Assembly (NCBI GenBank): GCA_937901915.1
Contig: CALGUD010000055.1
Location: 1 to 6,423, forward strand
Direction: 5' to 3'
DNA: 6,423 nt
DNA from: an uncultured Flavobacteriaceae bacterium
GTDB taxonomy: Bacteria; Bacteroidota; Bacteroidia; Flavobacteriales; Flavobacteriaceae
The translations under genes and the position numbers were made by a program. Positions 5,589-6,423 of the stretch are shown piece by piece (the stretch's first letter is position 1; each line of letters opens with the position of its first letter). The notes beneath the pieces are model-generated. The model searched no databases, had not been told where the DNA came from, and saw nothing but the letters and a program-made list of their open reading frames with translations.

Positions 5589-6423
5589 ATGAAAAAACTT
5601 CTACTTAGCTCAATCGTTTTACTTTCGTTTATCAATTTTGCTTTTTCACAAGTAAAAATTGGTGATAATCCGTCAGTAATAAACTCTGAATCTGTTCTTG
5701 AACTGGAGAGTACAGATAAGGTATTGGTAATTACCCGTGTAACAAATTCGCAAATGAATGCTATCAGGCCTCTGGCAGGTGGTATGGTTTATAATCGTGA
5801 TCGTCAATGCGTCTTTCAATACAATGGGAGCAACTGGGTTTCTTTATGTGAAGGATCGAGTTCTACAGGAAGGGAAATCAAATCTACGGTAGATAATAAT
5901 GACGGTACATTTACTATAATTTATAGTGATGACACTTCTTTCACATCTTCAGATTTAACTGGTCCACAAGGCCCAGCCGGAGCAGACGGAGTTGACGGTG
6001 CAGATGGTGCTCAAGGCCCTCAAGGTGAAGTAGGTCCTCAAGGAATTCAAGGTGAAAAAGGAGATCAAGGTGATCAAGGAATACAAGGTCCGCAAGGAGA
6101 AGTTGGCCCGCAAGGTCCAATCGGTTTAACCGGTCCAGCCGGTGCCGATGGAGTTGACGGAGCAGATGGCGCTCAAGGCCCACAAGGTGAAGTTGGCCCG
6201 CAAGGTCCGATAGGCTTAACCGGTCCAGCCGGAGCAGATGGAGCTGATGGTGCAGACGGAGCTCAAGGTCCTCAAGGCGAAGTTGGTCCACAAGGCCCTC
6301 AAGGAGAAAAAGGAGATCAGGGAGATGTAGGTCCACAAGGTCCAGCAGGAGCAGATGGAGCTGATGGTGCAGATGGCGCTCAAGGCCCACAAGGTGAAGT
6401 TGGCCCGCAAGGTCCGATAGGCT
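5589..6423 (+). CDS. Secreted collagen-like (Gly-X-Y) repeat protein, 3' end beyond the window
   Basis: The first 278 residues are visible, with no stop before the edge. Residues 1-20 are a signal peptide (MKKLLLSS, hydrophobic core, cut near AFS|Q21). Residues 21-87 form a head domain of a type common at the start of Bacteroidota fibre and adhesin-like proteins: IGDNPSVINSESVLELEST, then TRVTNSQMNAI, GGMVYN and a YNGSNWVSLC end. It has two cysteines, Cys74 and Cys87. Residues 97-124 are a linker strand (NNDGTFTIIYSDDTSF). From Gly125 to the edge there are 51 perfect Gly-X-Y triplets plus one Gly, rich in GPQ, GAD, GEV, GPA and GEKGDQ. This should form a collagen triple helix, held by Pro and Lys-Asp/Glu contacts and without hydroxyproline. 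The repeat DNA is visibly richer in G and C than the rest of the window. The protein is probably a trimeric stalk exposed at the surface or released. Its C-terminal domain, which would reveal anchoring or function, is outside the window. The ATG at 5589 is chosen because it directly starts the signal peptide. Confidence 0.92.
   Translation, partial: MKKLLLSSIVLLSFINFAFSQVKIGDNPSVINSESVLELESTDKVLVITRVTNSQMNAIRPLAGGMVYNRDRQCVFQYNGSNWVSLCEGSSSTGREIKSTVDNNDGTFTIIYSDDTSFTSSDLTGPQGPAGADGVDGADGAQGPQGEVGPQGIQGEKGDQGDQGIQGPQGEVGPQGPIGLTGPAGADGVDGADGAQGPQGEVGPQGPIGLTGPAGADGADGADGAQGPQGEVGPQGPQGEKGDQGDVGPQGPAGADGADGADGAQGPQGEVGPQGPIG
5961..6423 (+). repeat. Nested Gly-X-Y coding repeat array
   Basis: The array is built of 9-bp Gly-X-Y codon triplets organised into larger units. 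One 90-bp unit (10 triplets) occurs in tandem at 6096-6185 and 6186-6275. A 207-bp offset (23 triplets) links 6162-6216 to an identical 55-nt copy at 6369-6423, cut by the edge. A 117-bp offset links GGAGCAGATGGAGCTGATGG at 6231 and 6348. The motif GAQ-GPQ-GEV-GPQ recurs at triplets 6, 24, 34 and 47. Confidence 0.9.

Noticed and set aside
5941..6390. 149-codon minus-strand frame rich in Leu and His
   Set aside because: It is a shadow of the collagen array: the regular GGN-CCN-CAA codons leave the reverse strand free of stops. The same holds for the overlapping minus frame at 6216-6410.
5961..6423. CRISPR-like array suggested by regular repeats
   Set aside because: The repeats are in-frame 9-bp codon triplets without unique spacers and translate to perfect Gly-X-Y.

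Overview
The window looks like an ordinary chromosomal stretch from a member of the Bacteroidota, most likely a flavobacterium. The reasons are: AT-rich DNA with TAnnTTTG-type -7 promoter elements and no clear Shine-Dalgarno sites; a DUF6702-like small exported protein directly ahead of an M1 metallopeptidase; a type I methionine aminopeptidase of the Bacteroidota kind; and a collagen-repeat surface protein whose head domain is typical of that phylum. No rRNA, tRNA, CRISPR array, transposase or phage gene is visible. This assignment rests on sequence style and recalled family knowledge, not on a search.

Layout. Bases 1-288 are non-coding and hold a strong, probably bidirectional terminator (35-76) and some short repeats. 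A minus-strand gene (289-1614) encodes a six-Asp-box beta-propeller lipoprotein. It diverges across only 31 bp from a plus-strand gene (1646-2152) for a small exported DUF6702-like protein. That gap is centred on a 16-bp inverted repeat that supplies a -7-like element to each strand. After 65 bp comes a secreted M1-family zinc aminopeptidase (2218-4485), probably co-transcribed with the small gene. After another 75 bp, with a weak hairpin and a -7-like box, comes cytosolic methionine aminopeptidase, map (4561-5379). A 209-bp gap with a promoter-like element and direct repeats follows. The last gene (5589 to beyond 6423) encodes a secreted protein with a small head domain and at least 51 uninterrupted Gly-X-Y triplets. 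It runs off the right edge without a stop.

Function. Four of the five genes encode exported proteins: a lipoprotein propeller, a small envelope protein, an aminopeptidase and a collagen-like fibre. The fifth, map, is cytosolic housekeeping. The DUF6702-M1 pair is the only likely functional unit. The propeller and the collagen-like protein look like independent surface or envelope genes.

I do not see a convincing new multi-gene system. The most interesting sequence is the collagen-like gene, with nested 90-bp and 207-bp repeats that show contrasting synonymous divergence. Next is the palindromic shared promoter between the two divergent genes.
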